From the NCBI RefSeq assembly GCF_000372365.1, contig NZ_AQUU01000001.1, forward strand, positions 152,113 to 216,112: a stretch of 64,000 nucleotides of DNA, read 5' to 3'. Position numbers and translations under genes: made by a program. Under the pieces are notes generated by a model that was not told where the DNA came from, did no database searches, and saw only the letters and a program-made list of their open reading frames with translations. Below, one piece after another: positions 29,416 through 37,937 of the stretch. Within the stretch, counting starts at the first letter, position 1. The number at the start of each line of letters is the position of its first letter. Source of the stretch: Aggregatibacter actinomycetemcomitans DSM 8324 (lineage in GTDB: Bacteria; Pseudomonadota; Gammaproteobacteria; Enterobacterales; Pasteurellaceae).

Positions 29416-30166
29416 ATCTCTTAAAAATGTTCTATTATGCGGCATGATCTTATCTGTTACTGCATGTTCTGCTGTACTAAATAAAAAACCATTAAGTGCT
29501 GATAAATTAGCTGCTAAAGAAGCACTTTATCAGAGCACTAACAACAACGATGCGTTAATCACTATGTATCGTGATGGACTTAAAAATAAAGAAGATCCTC
29601 TCACGCGTTATAAATTATCTGAAATTTATTACAAGAAAGGGGACAGTAATTCATCTCTACTCTACTTACAGCCGTTGCTAACAAACAGCGGGCAGTTAAG
29701 TGAAAGGGCCAAAATTCTACAAGCACGAAATTTAAATCAACTTAAGCGTTATCAAGAAGCGTTGGAAGTCGAAAACAGCTTATTAACAACATCTCCCAAA
29801 AACGGTGAAGTTTATAATCTTCGTGGAGTGACTTATGCCTTAATGGGAAATCCTAATAAAGCCAACGAAGATATAAATAAAGCTCGCGAGTATTTTTTAA
29901 ACGATGCTGTGGCGGTAAACAATCTTGCTATGCTAAGTATCGTCAACGGAGATTATCGTAATGCCGTTTCCTTATTATTACCTCAGTATTTAAATGGGGT
30001 TAGGGAACAGCGTTTAGTACACAATCTAATCTTTGCTTTAATCAAAAATAATGACATTGATTACGCAAAAGATATTATTGTGAAGGAAAACATTAATACA
30101 TCTCCCGATGATTTGATTAATGCGCTCAAAAAAACTGAACGCGTATCTAATAATATCGCCAGATAA
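29405..30166 (+). CDS. tadD: TadD, TPR lipoprotein
   Basis: 253 aa. Lipoprotein signal with lipobox VTAC (Cys about residue 21), then helical tetratricopeptide repeats, for example TRYKLSEIYYKKGDSNSSLL and GEVYNLRGVTYALMGNPNKA. PilF-like TPR lipoproteins help insert or assemble the secretin, so TadD probably aids RcpA. The start lies within the end of tadC. Confidence 0.93.
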   Translation: MYSKSLKNVLLCGMILSVTACSAVLNKKPLSADKLAAKEALYQSTNNNDALITMYRDGLKNKEDPLTRYKLSEIYYKKGDSNSSLLYLQPLLTNSGQLSERAKILQARNLNQLKRYQEALEVENSLLTTSPKNGEVYNLRGVTYALMGNPNKANEDINKAREYFLNDAVAVNNLAMLSIVNGDYRNAVSLLLPQYLNGVREQRLVHNLIFALIKNNDIDYAKDIIVKENINTSPDDLINALKKTERVSNNIAR

Positions 30167-30180
30167 AAAAAGGTTCTATA

Positions 30181-30756
30181 ATGGAAAAATTCCTATCAAA
30201 TAAGAAGGGAGCATCGACCGTTGAGTTTGCCTTGACGGTTGTATTTTATTTCTTTGTCGTATTCCTAATTCTAGAATTCTGTCGTATATCTATTACAACT
30301 GCGTACTGGGACTTGGCTATCACTGAAAGTGCAAGAATTGCTAAAAATAGAACTGCAGAGGGTAATGATTATGCGGTAGAATTTGAGAAAGCTCTAAAAC
30401 AACAGCTTGTTTATCAAGAATCTTCAACTATAGGTTATCTCGCTCGTTTAGACAAAAATGGTGGTTACAAGATTGATGTTAAATATGTCGACTGCGATAG
30501 CGGAAGGTCTTGTATCCAGTCTTTATTGGATAGTAAATTTAGAGAACCTAAGAAAGATAAAGAAGGAAAGATTATACCTCCCAATGGTCGGTTAGCAACA
30601 TTGGCTGTATATTCATTGACCTACAATTATGAATTTCTGGTTTCACTGCCATTTTTACCTAAAGATAGTGTTGGCGGTTTGTTATCGCGCAAATTTGTAG
30701 CTGTGCAAGAATTTAATAGATCTAAATTCCAGTATCCCAGCAGGTCAAATAAATAA
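30181..30756 (+). CDS. tadE: TadE, pseudopilin
   Basis: 191 aa with a short basic leader, a processing site after Gly in KKGASTVEFAL, and a single hydrophobic helix (residues 13-35). In Aggregatibacter TadE is cleaved by TadV and behaves as a pseudopilin needed for fibre assembly. Two cysteines (DCDS, SCIQ) could be paired in the periplasmic domain. 68 bases separate it from tadF. Confidence 0.93.
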   Translation: MEKFLSNKKGASTVEFALTVVFYFFVVFLILEFCRISITTAYWDLAITESARIAKNRTAEGNDYAVEFEKALKQQLVYQESSTIGYLARLDKNGGYKIDVKYVDCDSGRSCIQSLLDSKFREPKKDKEGKIIPPNGRLATLAVYSLTYNYEFLVSLPFLPKDSVGGLLSRKFVAVQEFNRSKFQYPSRSNK

Positions 30757-30824
30757 TCTGGCAGTTTATGATCATTTAAAGCACGAGTAATATAATCACA
30801 GATGGTTAATCACTGGTATAAAAC

Positions 30825-31403
30825 ATGAAAAAAAACATTCTCACTAATACTAAAAAATTTTTTCATAATAAAAGGGGCGCAGTTAGTCTTGAATTCCTTT
30901 TTATGCTTATACTTTTAGTATTTATTTTCGCTTTTTTAACAGACTTAGTTATTGTTCGTACGACCCAAGGGAAACTGGACAATGCCTCATATTCACTAGT
31001 CAATGTTCTTCGTGAACGTAATCAGCTATACAATGATAACGGAAGCGAACCACTAAAAAATACTGATTTAACTGAGTATCAACAAATGGCAAAACTTATT
31101 TTATTTGGAGACAAAAATAGTCCAAACACAGTCGGTGTTACCATTGAACACTGGACAGAGAAAAAAAGTACTGAAACGTTAACAAACCTAAACACCTGCC
31201 AGCCTTATCGTAAGTTGGATAATAATCTATCTTATTTGTCGCCACGCTCAGAAGCAGCGAACCCTGACAACCAAAGAAAAATTCCACTATATCAGGTAAC
31301 ACTTTGTGTTGAAGCAGGTAGCTTTTTTAAAAATTTAATAACACGCAAAGAAAACCAGTCATTTGGTATGCTAAGTTCCTCTTCACTGGCAGTTGCTCGA
31401 TAA
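30825..31403 (+). CDS. tadF: TadF, pseudopilin
   Basis: 192 aa. Leader with NKRGAVSLEFLFMLILLVF: cleavage after Gly and a Glu five residues on, as in TadE and Flp pilins, then one hydrophobic helix. It is TadV-processed in A. actinomycetemcomitans and required for tight adherence. Follows tadE after a 68-base gap containing a TATAAT-like element (about 30791) with no good -35, so I do not call an internal promoter. Confidence 0.92.
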   Translation: MKKNILTNTKKFFHNKRGAVSLEFLFMLILLVFIFAFLTDLVIVRTTQGKLDNASYSLVNVLRERNQLYNDNGSEPLKNTDLTEYQQMAKLILFGDKNSPNTVGVTIEHWTEKKSTETLTNLNTCQPYRKLDNNLSYLSPRSEAANPDNQRKIPLYQVTLCVEAGSFFKNLITRKENQSFGMLSSSSLAVAR

Positions 31404-31418
31404 TCTAAGGAGAGCTTT

Positions 31419-33056
31419 ATGAAAAGAAATTTTAATCTAACTGCTAAATTGTTTAGCACTGTTAAACAATTTTTGCAAAATGAACATGGTGTATACACCA
31501 TAATAACAGCCCTGCTTGCTTTCCCATTGCTACTGTTCGTTGCTTTTACCGTTGATGGCACGGGGATATTGTTAGATAAGGCCCGCTTGGCACAAGCAAC
31601 GGATCAAGCGGCATTACTTTTAATTGCTGAAGATAACCAATACCGGAAAAATAAAGACCACTCCGATGTAAAAAGACAAAATGTCTCTCAACAAGAAATT
31701 GAACGTGAAGGTAGAGATTTTTCAAGCGCAAAAGTCCAAGCTCAGTGGAAAAAGCGTAACCAAGAGTTAGTACAAGGGTTAGTTAAACTTTATTTGCGTT
31801 CTGATGATAGCAAGGGTCAAAAAAACAGTTCCCCGGTAACGATTAAAGAACCATTCCTGGCAGAGTGTTTAGAAGAAAAAACTCAGCCGAAAAATAAAAA
31901 TGGCACAGCAAAATCCATTGCCTGTGTGGTACAAGGTTCTGTGCAACGAAAATTCTGGTTACCCTGGGGTCAAACTTTGGTGAGTAGTAGTCAGCTATAT
32001 GACGGAAGAGTAGGAATTAATTCGGGTAAAACTTACGCTGTTAAAGAGAAACAAATAACGATCCCAATTGATTTAATGATGGTTACCGATTTGTCCCGTT
32101 CAATGATGTGGGCTATTAACGCCACTGGGAACAACCCTCCTGAAGTCAACTATCCAAATAGAAGGATTGATGCACTAAGGGAAGCCGTTGAAGGGATTGA
32201 AAAGATTTTGTTACCAGCACAAAACAAAGGCGATGTAAGTCCTTATAATCGAATGGGTTTCGTCTCCTTTGCTGCTGGTACCCGCCAAAGAGATGAACTT
32301 ACTAACTGTGTTCTTCCATACTATGTTAAATCTGAAGACAAAAAAAGGGAGATATCTGCTAAATTTAAGAAGGGTTATAATGGTGGTAACCATATTGCTA
32401 AGGGATTTGAACTGCTTGATAGGGATCTAGATATACCGAAAACTATTGATCAGATTAGCCAATTTGATGGGCAAAAAAGAACTTATGATTTCACTCTAGA
32501 CAGTAAAACAAGCCGGAATTATTGCTTAGAAGATAACGTTAATAAAAAAACAACCCAGGCATGGTTTGATAAGAATAACCGAGCAGTGGCTAGTGCGTTA
32601 AAACAAATCATACCTCGAGGTGGAACAGCAGTTACATCAGGTATTTTTATTGGCACAAATCTTATGATGGAGAAAAACAAGGATTTTGAAGCTATGCCAA
32701 ATAAAATTGGTACAAATACCCGACGTATACTTATGATATTATCCGACGGGGAAGATAATATACCATCTAAAGATACATTAGTTAAGTTAATGGAGGCAGG
32801 GTTATGTACTAGAGTTAAAGAAAAAATTGATGGTTTACAAGATTCTAACTACCCTAAAGTAGAAACCCGAATTGCCTTTGTAGCATTTGGTTTCAACCCG
32901 CCTCAAAAGCAGCAAGAAGTCTGGAAAAAGTGTGTTGGTGATCAATATTACTCAGTCTCCAGTAAACAGGCACTGTTTGATGCTTTCAAACAAATCATCA
33001 GTTTTGAAGAAGAAGTAGGTCGTTCATCTTCACAAAAACCGAAATTGTTCCAATAA
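31419..33056 (+). CDS. tadG: TadG, von Willebrand A-domain minor Tad protein
   Basis: 545 aa. An N-terminal TadG-like helix (residues 24-50, GVYTIITALLAFPLLLFVAF) resembles TadE/F leaders but with an atypical processing site. The C-terminal half is a vWA domain with a MIDAS motif: Asp224-x-Ser226-x-Ser228 in VTDLSRSMM, a GGTAVTSGI threonine region and the ILSDGEDN aspartate block. vWA MIDAS sites bind metal and ligands, so TadG may anchor the fibre or contact surfaces; its exact role is not settled. Last gene of the operon, 15 bases after tadF. Confidence 0.94.
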   Translation: MKRNFNLTAKLFSTVKQFLQNEHGVYTIITALLAFPLLLFVAFTVDGTGILLDKARLAQATDQAALLLIAEDNQYRKNKDHSDVKRQNVSQQEIEREGRDFSSAKVQAQWKKRNQELVQGLVKLYLRSDDSKGQKNSSPVTIKEPFLAECLEEKTQPKNKNGTAKSIACVVQGSVQRKFWLPWGQTLVSSSQLYDGRVGINSGKTYAVKEKQITIPIDLMMVTDLSRSMMWAINATGNNPPEVNYPNRRIDALREAVEGIEKILLPAQNKGDVSPYNRMGFVSFAAGTRQRDELTNCVLPYYVKSEDKKREISAKFKKGYNGGNHIAKGFELLDRDLDIPKTIDQISQFDGQKRTYDFTLDSKTSRNYCLEDNVNKKTTQAWFDKNNRAVASALKQIIPRGGTAVTSGIFIGTNLMMEKNKDFEAMPNKIGTNTRRILMILSDGEDNIPSKDTLVKLMEAGLCTRVKEKIDGLQDSNYPKVETRIAFVAFGFNPPQKQQEVWKKCVGDQYYSVSSKQALFDAFKQIISFEEEVGRSSSQKPKLFQ

Positions 33057-33074
33057 AGTATGTAAATAATAAAA

Positions 33075-33114
33075 TTAAAACCGTCTTTTACTCAAAAAAG
33101 ACGGTTTTCTTTTA
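33075..33114 (+). terminator. Strong terminator after tadG
   Basis: AAAACCGTCTTTT, short loop, AAAAAGACGGTTTT, then CTTTT. Ends the tad operon about 20 bases after the tadG stop. Confidence 0.92.
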
Positions 33115-33273
33115 CCCTTACATACGATTAAAAAAATGACCTCATCACAAAAGCTAATCAGCTAAAATCACAAGGAACAACCTGACTTTTCAAAGGGCAA
33201 ATAATTTTTCCACGTTTTTGAACATTAAAAACGCCGGTAAAAGCAACCGCACTTTAAATAACACATAATATTC

Positions 33274-33302
33274 TGGACTTTACCCCGATATTTCCCTATA
33301 AT
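33274..33302 (+). promoter_or_regulatory. Promoter of tRNA-Ile2
   Basis: TATAAT at 33297-33302 with TGGACT 17 bases before it, followed by a GC-rich CGCGCC, typical of growth-regulated stable-RNA promoters. The tRNA begins 26 bases later. Confidence 0.6.
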
Positions 33303-33327
33303 CGCGCCTTAATTCTACGCTCACACC

Positions 33328-33405
33328 GCCCCCATAGCTCAGTCGGTCAAGAGCAGTCGACTCATAATCGATTGGTCACAGGTTCAAGTCCTGTTGGGGG
33401 CACCA
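33328..33405 (+). tRNA. ileX: tRNA-Ile2 (anticodon CAT, lysidine-modified)
   Basis: 78 bases including an encoded CCA. Acceptor GCCCCCA pairs with TGGGGGC; the anticodon loop is CTCATAA; T arm ACAGG-TTCAAGT-CCTGT. CAT can be Met or Ile2. The anticodon stem GTCGA/TCGAT and the TTCAAGT T loop resemble E. coli tRNA-Ile2 rather than elongator tRNA-Met, so the wobble C is probably converted to lysidine by TilS to read AUA. It lies 272 bases after tadG. Confidence 0.8.
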
Positions 33406-33584
33406 ACATATTAATCCATACTACTTCACTCTGATTCAAGTCAAACCAAAACCACTTATAAATTAACATATTTAATCATTTCCATAGTGTATTATGCTTT
33501 TTTTGATTCATTTTAGTTTTACCTTTAGTACCTGATATAGTACCCTATCAGGGGAATTTAGTGATTTTCTAGGTACTAAAAATA
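33406..33584. other. Intergenic sequence between tRNA-Ile2 and the IS remnant
   Basis: AT-rich, no gene seen. A short repeat of GGTACTA-like units (TAGTACCTGATATAGTACC and AGGTACTAAAAAT) occurs near 33522-33582. Confidence 0.4.
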
Positions 33585-33609
33585 GGCATAGTAGATAAAA
33601 GAGTTGGTT

Positions 33610-34525
33610 TTACCAACTCTTTCTATTTAGAAAATCCTTAATAAACACTATTTTACGCCTCCTTGTTAAACCATTATGCACAGTTAATTTTTGTTTTAAT
33701 TCTTTAAATAATCCCTCAAGCCGATTAGTGGTTTTTTCAATGTTTAAATCAGCATATTGTTCAAACGTAAATAAGTAATTCATATATCGCTTTTGAGCTC
33801 CTATACGCACTTCTGACATTATGGTGTTTATAAGGGAAATAACCCTTTTCATTCGGCTTGTCCGAGCGTTCCGTCAAAAACGTTTGATGATTCCGATACC
33901 ACAAATAGAGCCGGACATAAAAGTCATTTTTATGGCTATTTTTTAAGTGTCCTGACGAGTACCTTTAAGGCTTTCCCCGCCTCAGATTGATGCTTATTAC
34001 GCAATGCCCTCATGGCGATTGCTACCATATGAAATTAGCACATTTGTATCGGTGTGTTGAACAAATCCTTTAATACTCCCCGTCTACCGTCGCAGGTAAT
34101 CAATTGAATAACATAACCTTTTTCTCTTAGCCGATTAAATGCCATTTTATAATAAATGTCTTTTTCGGTTTTCACGATTTGGTGATAAATCACTTTTCCC
34201 GACAACGAATCTAACAGCACAAGCACACCGAAATCCCGACCAAAGAAGGTGACGTCGGCAAGGATATTCAATTGACGTTGTTGAGGAGGATTTAGCGTGG
34301 TTTTAAGCGCTTTATCAAGATAACGTTGGATGACAGTGATATTTTTCGGCTAATTTTTTGTAGGTTTGTTTTCCCTTCTCATAATCTTCCCAAATTTGGA
34401 TTGGATTAAGTTTACTTTTGAAAGAAAACACTTTATTGCAGTGCGGGCATTTATAGCGCTAAAGATGATTTTGTGTGCCATACTTTTGAAGCGGGCTATG
34501 TTGGCAAAAAATGCATTTTTTTGTT
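33610..34525 (-). pseudogene. Transposase pseudogene inside the IS element
   Basis: Reading backwards from 34525: a zinc-ribbon-like N-terminus with CxxC pairs (CIFC, CPHC), KQTYKKLAEKY, then after a frameshift LNILADVTFFGRDFGVLVLL, LITCDGRRGVLKDLF and IQMCQFHMVAIAMRAL, and finally TTNRLEGLFKELKQKL. At least one in-frame stop (HL*RYK) and two frame changes break it. The DDE-like blocks and the QFH motif resemble IS256-superfamily transposases of the zinc-binding variant; I cannot assign the exact family. Non-functional. Confidence 0.8.
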
Positions 34526-34534
34526 CATAAATTC

Positions 34535-34582
34535 AAAAAAGTGGGTTAAAGCCTCGTGCTATAAAGTCTTAACCCACTTTTT
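34535..34582. repeat. Inverted repeat near the right end of the IS
   Basis: AAAAAGTGGGTTAA and TTAACCCACTTTTT separated by about 20 bases, immediately inside the right terminal repeat. May be an outward-facing terminator or subterminal transposase site. Confidence 0.6.
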
Positions 34583-34606
34583 ACCAACTATTTTGTCTAC
34601 TATGCC

Positions 34607-34985
34607 AATAAAACTTCTGACGCGTATAATGGGACCTCAATCGTAAATCCATCATCAGTTTACGGGTTTTATCACGCCCTATTTTCTACCCCATTTGCCA
34701 TAATGTCCAAGTTAACCGACGTGAACCGTAAATTTCCCTATTCTCTGGAAGCAGACAGATAATTTTCGTTTGAATGTCCTGATACGCTCTAATTCGATTT
34801 GGCTTTCTTACAACTAAACAGAGTGGAACGATGAATCTCAAAATAACATCCAATTTGTCTGACGTTATACCTTGTCGCTTTATTATTCAGCGTTACAATG
34901 CCGACGTGCTGACTAATTCATTTTGCTGACCTGGAATATGATATGATTTTGTTTAAGCATTAAATCAACACATTGTTGTTTGAAT
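34607..34985 (-). pseudogene. IS3-family transposase remnant
   Basis: Minus-strand translation gives scattered fragments in several frames: FKQQCVDLML (orfA-like) near 34980, IHRSTLFSCKKAKSN, then REIYGSRRLTWTLWQMG and KTRKLMMDLRLRSHYTRQKFYW. The YGSRR-...-R-...-LM pattern is the familiar start of IS3-family OrfB. Stops and frameshifts interrupt it. The IS256-like element abuts this remnant, so one probably inserted into the other. Confidence 0.65.
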
Positions 34986-35160
34986 GTTGGGTGATCATGA
35001 GGTTTTCCTTCCGCAAGTTTTAATTGGTTTATCAGACTGTTTTTTTGAGGTGTTTCTGAAAGTTAGACTGTTATATGAACATAAACAAAACACGCTCACA
35101 CTATTAATAGGACAAATGTTGCGGATACGTTGCCAAAGACACCGGAATGGATTCGTACAG

Positions 35161-35253
35161 TTATTCTTTCGGTAATCTGATAACAGACACTAATAACCCG
35201 CCCCAAATGATGATAAGTGCAACAGCCATCATGATAATTGCGTTGGTTGACAT
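35161..35253 (-). CDS. metS: MetS, small subunit of the methionine/alanine importer
   Basis: 30 aa: MSTNAIIMMAVALIIIWGGL followed by LVSVIRLPKE. One transmembrane helix with the small-subunit WGG motif and a charged end. In Corynebacterium MetPS, a tiny hydrophobic MetS is required by the NSS-family transporter MetP; proteins of this size next to NSS genes are a recognised family. The ATG has AAGGAG 10 bases upstream and starts one base after the metP stop. Confidence 0.85.
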   Translation of the reverse strand: MSTNAIIMMAVALIIIWGGLLVSVIRLPKE

Positions 35254-35254
35254 C

Positions 35255-36757
35255 TTATTTTTCTCCTTGTGTTTGCGTTAAGTGTTTCCACGGCAGGCGG
35301 GAAAGCAGGAATGCGATGATCACCAAAGCGATTGCCATGCCCCAGCCGAAGGTGTTGACGAACCGGTCCGGATAGCCTTCGTAGCCTTTGGTGAGCACTT
35401 TGCCGGCTTCTTTGTATAGCATGAAAGCCAGTACACCGGTGGTGATGACGATAAAAGCTTTCCAAATCATGCCCACTTTGAAAGAGCCGGTTTCGTTTAA
35501 GTGTTCGCCCAATTCTTTTAATCTGCCGCTCATGATAATGGAAAATAAGGAGAAGAATGCTACAGCGACGATACCAAACATGTTCACAAAGTTATCCATG
35601 GTATCGAGCATCGGTAAACCGGCGGTGGTGCCAAATAAGAGCGTAGAAGCCACCATCATTGGTAAACCCACTAAAAACGTGGCATGGACGCGGCGTAGAC
35701 GTAATTTGTCCTGGACGGCGGAAATAATCACTTCCAATACGGAAATAAAGGAGGTTAAGCCTGCGAAAACCAAAGAACCGAAGAATAGCACGCCTAATAA
35801 TTGCCCTAATGGCGCTTGGTTAATGATGGTTGGGAAGGCAAAGAAGGCGAGACCTATACCGCCTTTTGCTACTTCGCTCACATCGTGTCCGTTGGCAGCG
35901 GCAATGAAACCTAAGGCGGAGAATACGCCGATACCGGCCAACACTTCAAAACTGCTGTTGGCAAAGCCTACCACCAAACCGGCGCCGGTTAAGTCCGATT
36001 GTTTTTTCAAATAGGAAGCATAGGTCACCATAATACCGAAACAAATGGAAAGGGAGAAGAATATTTGTCCGTAAGCGGCAATCCAGACGCTCGGGTCTTT
36101 TAATTTATCCCAATCCGGCGAGAACAGGGCATCCAACCCTTTTTCTGCGCCCGGTAAAAATAAGGAATAAACCATTAAAGTGACAAACATGATGACTAAA
36201 ATTGGCATAAAAATCACAGAAGTGCGCGCAACACCTTTTTGTACACCGAGGGATAAAATCAATAAAGTAATTAGCCAAACGGCAAGTAACGGACCAACAA
36301 CCGTGCCGACGAAATCCAGATTTAACGCCACTTCATCTGCCATTTTAATGTGTTCGTGCAGGAAGAAATCGACAGGGTTGCTGCCCCAGGCGGAAGTAAC
36401 GGAATAATAGGTATAACTTGCCGCCCAGCCGAGGATGACGGCGTAATAAAGCCCGATGATCACGTTAATCATCACTTGCCACCAACCGAATGTTTCAAAA
36501 CCGGTTTTGAGTTTGCGGTATGCCAATGGTGGAGAGGCACGGAATTTATGCCCGATGGCATAATCTAAAAACAATAACGGGATCCCTGCGGTTAATAATG
36601 CCACGATGTAAGGAATGATAAAGGCACCGCCGCCGTTTTCGTAGGTTACATAGGGAAAACGCCAGATATTGCCCAGACCGACTGCCGAACCGATAGCGGC
36701 AAAAATAAATGCCCGTCGTCCGGAGAAGGTTTCGCGTTTTTGTGTTGTGTGTGTCAT
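35255..36757 (-). CDS. metP: MetP-like sodium-dependent amino-acid transporter (NSS family)
   Basis: 500 aa, 11-12 transmembrane helices, sodium:neurotransmitter symporter family. The first helix carries the signature [20 protein letters not shown] with the NIWRFPY sodium/substrate site, followed by [10 protein letters not shown]. These bacterial LeuT-fold symporters import neutral amino acids with sodium. The one-base-spaced metS gene points to methionine/alanine, but the substrate is an inference. No uptake signal was seen within it. Confidence 0.88.
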   Translation of the reverse strand: MTHTTQKRETFSGRRAFIFAAIGSAVGLGNIWRFPYVTYENGGGAFIIPYIVALLTAGIPLLFLDYAIGHKFRASPPLAYRKLKTGFETFGWWQVMINVIIGLYYAVILGWAASYTYYSVTSAWGSNPVDFFLHEHIKMADEVALNLDFVGTVVGPLLAVWLITLLILSLGVQKGVARTSVIFMPILVIMFVTLMVYSLFLPGAEKGLDALFSPDWDKLKDPSVWIAAYGQIFFSLSICFGIMVTYASYLKKQSDLTGAGLVVGFANSSFEVLAGIGVFSALGFIAAANGHDVSEVAKGGIGLAFFAFPTIINQAPLGQLLGVLFFGSLVFAGLTSFISVLEVIISAVQDKLRLRRVHATFLVGLPMMVASTLLFGTTAGLPMLDTMDNFVNMFGIVAVAFFSLFSIIMSGRLKELGEHLNETGSFKVGMIWKAFIVITTGVLAFMLYKEAGKVLTKGYEGYPDRFVNTFGWGMAIALVIIAFLLSRLPWKHLTQTQGEK

Positions 36758-37130
36758 ACGAACACCTATGAAAGTTATAAATGAAGTTAAAAATGGAAAG
36801 GTTAAAAAAGGTTAGGCGCTCAATATAGACTAATAAAAACAGGAGTCAATAGAGATAAATCACTAATTTTATAAAATTTACGTTATTTTTTGATGAATAA
36901 TTTTTATTTTTAGATTTTTATTCTGTTTGATTTATTTGCTTTTAGAATAAAAAAATAAATTTTAATAAAAAGCGATTTAAACCAGCGGAAAAGTCCATAC
37001 AATACCGAATAAAACGCTAAAAAGAAAAATTTGCAATCAGTTCAATTAAAATGAGGGAAATTTAAACTTTCTGTGAATTTGGTGTAGAGTATGTTTAAGC
37101 TTTAACTTACTTAAATCTTATGCAACCGAC
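36758..37130. other. AT-rich intergenic region
   Basis: About 370 bases upstream of metP and before the rluE fragment. Very AT-rich with several A and T runs; no gene, RNA or clear promoter recognised. Confidence 0.5.
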
Positions 37131-37147
37131 ATCTCTTCAGCGACAAA

Positions 37148-37447
37148 AAAACGAGGCGAAAATCTGCAAAAGTGCGGTTGATTTCCGAACCGGATTTTTT
37201 ATGGCAACGCATTTCGCCTATTCGCGAACGCAAACATATTCCCACCGCGTGGCTGGAAGTGAAGATTGATGAAGGGCGCAATCGGCAGGTGCGCAGAATG
37301 ACGGCGCATATCGGGTTTCCGACGTTACGTCTGATTCGTTATCAATTAGCGGGATTCAACCTGCAAAATTTGATGCCGAAAACCTACCGCACTTTAACTC
37401 AAAACGAACTAAGAGAACTGTATCAATTACTTAAATTAACGATTTAA
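37148..37447 (+). pseudogene. rluE: 3' fragment of rluE (23S rRNA pseudouridine synthase)
   Basis: The reading frame gives [40 protein letters not shown] and [20 protein letters not shown], the C-terminal half of RsuA-family RluE, which modifies U2457 of 23S rRNA. The N-terminal half with the catalytic GRLD aspartate is absent; only AT-rich sequence lies upstream. A GTG at 37172 sits inside an uptake signal, but no full-length protein is possible. Treat as truncated and inactive. Confidence 0.85.
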
Positions 37448-37448
37448 C

Positions 37449-37899
37449 ATGAATAATTTATTAAATTTTATTGAAGCGTCGGCGCGCGACAGCCACTTTT
37501 TTATTTTCGCCAAAATGGCGTTTGCGATGATTCTGGGCGGCGGCAGGTATCGGCATTGCTTCCGGCGCGGGGTTTTATTTCGACGCCATGGTCGCCACCA
37601 TCATGATTTTAATCGCCATTCGTTTAAGCCCGTATGTGCATAATTGGGTGCGCCATCGCGATAAAAAGAAAAAAACACGAATCAACGCCACATTGCTTTC
37701 ACCCAATGCCATTGCGCAATTCGTGCAGTTGTTGCATAACAACAATCATTCCATCGAAAACATCAACGTGAAAGATCAGCCCAACGGCGAAACCAAACTG
37801 ACCATTCGCTGTTCTATCAACGATAAAGCCACCATTCAGGAGTTGTATTTATTGCTGAAAAACGACCCGAACGTGGTGAGTTTGGAACTGGAAAATTAA
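37449..37899 (+). pseudogene. MgtC/SapB-family gene with internal deletion and frameshift
   Basis: The first 30 or so codons read MNNLLNFIEASARDSHFFIF...MILGG. The frame then shifts near 37536-37542, and the +1 frame continues AAGIGIASGAGFYFDAMVAT, ILIAIRLSP and a soluble tail ending SLELEN. GIASGAGFYFDA is the end of the MgtC membrane domain, so roughly 80 residues between it and the N-terminus are missing. MgtC-type proteins are membrane regulators linked to low-magnesium and intracellular survival. As it stands the gene is broken. Confidence 0.75.
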
Positions 37900-37900
37900 A

Positions 37901-37932
37901 AAAATCCCCAAGTTCGCGCTTGGGGATTTTTG
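37901..37932. terminator. Bidirectional terminator
   Basis: AAAATCCCCAAG and CTTGGGGATTTTT around a 6-base loop, between the mgtC-like pseudogene (+) and the convergent lipoprotein gene (-). Confidence 0.9.
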
Positions 37933-37937
37933 TTAGG

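Larger units (their letters stand above)
33585..34606 (-). mobile_element. Decayed IS element with terminal inverted repeats (IS256-like, zinc-ribbon type)
   Basis: A 24-base sequence beginning GGCATAGTAGATAAAA at 33585-33608 recurs inverted at 34583-34606 (GGCATAGTAGACAAAA on the other strand) with only two mismatches, defining an element of about 1,022 bp. AATA flanks both ends, possibly part of a target duplication, but too short to rely on. Inside is a broken transposase gene on the minus strand. Confidence 0.75.

Noticed and set aside
30757..30824. Internal promoter between tadE and tadF
   Set aside because: A TATAAT-like hexamer occurs but without a plausible -35 element.
33406..33584. 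Attachment-site repeat of the tRNA 3' end
   Set aside because: Only a weak partial match (GATTCAAGTC) near 33,433; no integrase in the window.
34984..35175. 63-codon reading frame on the plus strand
   Set aside because: Overlaps the metS end and IS3 remnant in antisense; no sign of coding.
36758..37130. MetJ or other operator upstream of metP
   Set aside because: No AGACGTCT-like repeats found; only AT-rich sequence.
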